64,000 nucleotides of DNA from Peromyscus leucopus (taxonomy: Eukaryota > Chordata > Mammalia > Rodentia > Cricetidae): the NCBI RefSeq assembly GCF_004664715.2, contig NC_051069.1, positions 69,958,647 to 70,022,646 of the forward strand, written 5' to 3'. The notes under the pieces were generated by a model. The model was not told the DNA's origin. It did no database searches and saw only the letters and a program-made list of their open reading frames with translations. A program made the position numbers and the translations under genes. Positions 60,617 to 64,000 of the stretch are shown here, in pieces. Numbering within the stretch: position 1 is the stretch's first letter; the number at the start of each line of letters is the position of its first letter.

Positions 60617-61256
60617 GATATCTGTAGGAAAAGACACCTGACTCACGTTAACATTCATAAACTCCAGAATACCAATCATGTAGATACTGGACTCTACTGA
60701 AACATAGACAAGATAAAGCCTAGCCATAGTCATATAGATGTGGAGTAAAACTTTATAGAGAAAACAAAATGGGTTTAAATGATAGTATAAAGCATTTAGA
60801 ACAGGTCAAAGGACAACTCACACGACCATTGAATTTCAAATACAACTTACTGAGTGACTAAGAGGTTTCCTTTCTAGGAGTTATTTAAATTTGAGTTCTA
60901 ATTTGATAGAAACAAATACTTGTCCTATGTTATCTATTTGAGGTCTCAATATTTGATTTAACTAATGCTTCTAGTTTTGACAATTGTATTATTAATTGTA
61001 GTGAGAAATTATAACAGTAAACACAAATACAAAAATAAAATGATAAATGGAAAAAGACAGTCAGAAGAAATTGCTGAATCATATACAAGCAGTCCTTTTT
61101 CCTTTTTAACAAAAGCATCCTAAAGATTCAATAATGATGTCATTGTAAATTCATTAGGTTTTTTTTAAAAATTTAAATGTATTTCTCTAAAAATAACCAA
61201 AAGATATAGTTTAAATTTACAGTGAAGTTAGTTTCAAAGTGCCTATCTTAATACAT
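60617..61256. other. Unassigned AT-rich sequence
   Basis: No repeat or gene is recognised. Confidence 0.4.

Positions 61257-61309
<53 letters not shown>
61257..61309. repeat. (CA)n microsatellite
   Basis: An uninterrupted run of about 26 CA units. Confidence 0.98.
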
Positions 61310-61312
<3 letters not shown>

Positions 61313-61470
61313 CTTCTCCCATCTCCAGCTGCCTCCTCACCTGTCATGTTCCCTGAGCTTTGGGGTAGATGAAATTAATAGAGATGTCATGTTTAGGGCC
61401 TGAACACTGACTCTTCTAAGCTGAGAACTCTGTCCAGTCATGTGTCTTTGCACTGATCATTGTTCACTGC

Positions 61471-61509
61471 AAAAACAAACAAACAAACAAACAAACAAAC
61501 AAACAAACA
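61471..61509. repeat. (CAAA)n microsatellite
   Basis: About nine CAAA units, then an A-rich mixed tract to 61535. Confidence 0.95.
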
Positions 61510-61535
61510 GAACAAAAAACAAAAAAAAAAACAAA

Positions 61536-63894
61536 GTAGAGAGCTGTGGGTATCAACTTAATATTTATTCAGCAGGCAATTTGACCATTTAGCATTATAA
61601 CAATAGCAGATTCTACACTATGATCTATGACCTCTCCGCTTTAGTCTTTTGACCAAAGTTAATTCCTTTCTATGGAGCAGATCTTAAATCCCACTCTAAA
61701 GTGGTTAGCTACTCGGTGACAGTTGTGGCACTATTACTCCAGTGGGTGTAACTTGCCTGGCAAACAGATAGTTCAACATGCAGCATCCAGCACTGGGTAA
61801 GGTCACTGATGTGTTTTCTTCCCCAGTAGCATGTACAGTACATTCTGGTACTGTGGAAGCTAGCCAGAGGGATGGAAGCTTCCTTATTGGTTTGAGACTT
61901 ATTTCTCTATGTCCTGCAGTTAAAGTGCAGGATGTCTTTAACAATAGAGTCTTACCATGTGTTTGAACATGACAAATCTTGGTGTGTATTTTCACTTTCC
62001 TTTAAATGGCTTTTAGATGAATTAATTTTGGGGTATTCATTAATGTCCCTGACACCCCAGTTGTTGGAATCATGTAAAAGATGAATACGAGTATGACACC
62101 ATTTCTATTTTCCACAAACTTGGCTTCAGCACTGTGAGACTGAGTGACATGAAGCAGAAATCCTAAGTACCAAATAGGAAAATTCCAAACTATGTTAGGC
62201 TAGAGAGTGGAGGCATGGTACAACTGTGTTTGGAAGAGGTTTTAGAATATAAAAATAATTGGAACAGGGAGAAATGATGAGAAATTTAATGTAGAACGAA
62301 GGGACCCAATCTTTATTGTTTTTAAATTATGAATTTGGAAACAGAACAGGCAAAGCCTGAGAGGAGGAACACAAGGCTCACTTGGATTCCACCTTGCGGT
62401 CTCTGGAAGGCATCTGAGGCATACACTGTTGACTTCCTAAACCACAACTATTTCTCTTCTCGTTTGAATCTGGATGTTGATAGTACTCATATCTGTCAAC
62501 AAAGGGTTGACTACCTTTTAGTCCAGACCAGCTAAAGGATTCCTCTGTTTTTTGTAGTAACTGGTTTAGGAATAGATATTATATAAGACCCTGGTCAGTG
62601 GATATAAAGAGATGTCCATGGAGACTTCTGGGAAAGGGAGCCAAGACAACAAGCTTGCCTTCTAGTCTGTTGTGTGGTGATTTCTTCCAAATTGAAGCAT
62701 CCCTCCTCGAAGGAAGAGGGAGGACGAGAAGAGTTAGGAAATAAACAACCTTATGACTCCTGGAGAACTGAAACCTACTAGATCACATAGCCCTTGCCGC
62801 AAGTCATAGACAAAGCAAACACTTATTGTTGAGCTACCTGCAGGGCATGGAGAGAGGTTACTAGGGTTGCAGCTTTCATGAGATGACACCTAAGCTTTGT
62901 GGGCTTCTCTGTAATGTAGTTGTCTTTGAATCACTCATACTTGTCCACATAACTCAAACTCATTGGTTTCTAAGGTTAGAGTTTTATAGGATCATTACTT
63001 TGGTCTATTTTTGGTTATCTATTTGTAATGAATAGACGTTTGTGATATGTCTCCCCCAGAAATAGTGTCTCATACAGCATAGTGGATGGACATTATCCTA
63101 GAGAGGAGTTTCTTGGACAAATGGTCATTAATCTGCATCTGGGTTGGCAGAGAAATCAATGTGAACATTTCTCTGCCCTGAGATTCAGAGGTGGCAAGTT
63201 TGAAATCATTTACCTGGATACCTGTAAGGGGAGATGACATTTACGTGTCCCTTATGGCCCTTCTCTTGACATTCTGACTTGTGATAACATTGACTTGGAG
63301 TAAAAAACTGATCTCTTCTTCTCTGACCCAATACTGACTTATCCTTTAACACTCCCTAGGAAAGAAAATGCTTACACTTTTGTCTGATGCTCTGTACAGG
63401 AAGCCTTTCCTTATTAATCAGAATTACCTTTTTCATTAATATTTTTCTCCCTAGAAACAAGTTTGCTCTCTGAATTCTGTTAATATTTATCCAGTTAGTA
63501 TTTCCAGCAGCAGAGAAACAGATATGTGAGGCTGAAAGCTGCTCTTGAAAATTCACCCCTGAGGAAGACTTTCTCTGCATGCTGCATGCATGGTTTTTAT
63601 GACCTCCCTTATTCTGCTATCATTGATCTCTTGAGTTGGAATCTCCCATGGTCCATGGTGGTCTGAGAAGGTCAAAGCAGTCATGTGACTAAAATGATTG
63701 GTGGAGCACCAACTTAAGATGATGCTGATCAGTCTTTTCAGTGGATGGCAAGCTGTGTTGCTCTGCATTTAGTGTTTATTTTGACATAATGTTAAAATTT
63801 AATGTTGTCTATGTATGTTTTCAGGGCTGACTATTTGGTATTGTTGAAGCAAGTGTGTTACTATGAGGGCAGGATTTGAGGTCTCCTTTGCTTA
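61536..63894. other. Unassigned stretch
   Basis: No repeat is recognised. Opposing frames at 61705-61995 (minus, 96 codons) and 61778-61966 (plus, 62 codons) exclude each other, and I see no domain. Confidence 0.4.
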
Positions 63895-64000
63895 AGCTTT
63901 ACTCAGTGTCACAGTCAACCTCCTGTTGCCTGCAAGATGTAGGACTCCCAGCTACTACTCCAGCACCACATCTACCTGCACACTGCCGTGGCCTCCACCA
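63895..64000 (+). mobile_element. Possible dispersed repeat fragment at the window edge
   Basis: The text 'ctcccagctactactccagc', 'accacatctacctgcacact' and 'gccgtggcctccacca' resembles a rodent repeat block I remember as MaLR/ORR1-like. It is cut by the window end. Confidence 0.35.

Noticed and set aside
61471..61535. CRISPR-like regular repeats
   Set aside because: The units are simple CAAA repeats with no spacers, and the DNA is clearly from a rodent genome.

Overview
This window looks like nuclear DNA from a muroid rodent, most likely a cricetid (deer mouse, vole or hamster group) rather than house mouse. It is AT-rich, has no dense reading frames, and is crowded with rodent-specific repeats: B1 (7SL-derived), B2, B3/B4-type and ID-like SINEs, L1 fragments, ERV LTRs and long CA/CT/TTCC microsatellites. 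The cricetid guess rests on the right half of the B1 copies (for example 5341-5400), which differs from the usual Mus consensus, and on a pair of LTRs that resemble, from memory, the mys/mysTR retrotransposons of cricetids. No database was searched.

I find no gene I can support: no multi-exon gene, intact retrocopy, tRNA or rRNA. The longest open frames are 130-140 codons and match nothing I recognise. The window is best read as intergenic or deep-intronic sequence.

Layout. 1-4300: L1 3'-end remnants, a B4-like SINE and old L1M and MIR pieces. 4305-8091: the best-defined structure, a degenerate LTR retrotransposon with both LTRs, a tRNA-Lys1,2-type primer-binding site and a polypurine tract; it is interrupted by a B1 with target-site duplications (TSDs) and by a nested solo LTR with a perfect 6-bp TSD. 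8092-16670: mostly unassigned, with a solo LTR (11532-11965, perfect TSD) that carries B1-like modules and several microsatellites tied to SINEs. 16761-23822: almost repeat-free apart from one old B1. 23823-25140: a truncated relative of the 11532 LTR, a second LTR in the opposite orientation and an L1 3' fragment. 25141-37810: scattered B1, an LTR (27859-28191), a DNA-transposon-like insert, MIRs and an antisense L1 ORF2 piece. 37811-48250: a perfect 13-bp inverted repeat, MaLR-like LTRs, an old L1M 3' end, another solo LTR (41649-42071, perfect TSD, minus strand), an L2 piece and an L1 ORF2 reverse-transcriptase fragment. 48251-64000: mostly unassigned, with a B2, a B1, an L1 3' fragment, MIRs and several (CA)n or (CAAA)n tracts.

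I see no sign of a new biological system. The most interesting material is the dated nesting inside the 4305-8091 element and the LTR family with SINE-like modules.
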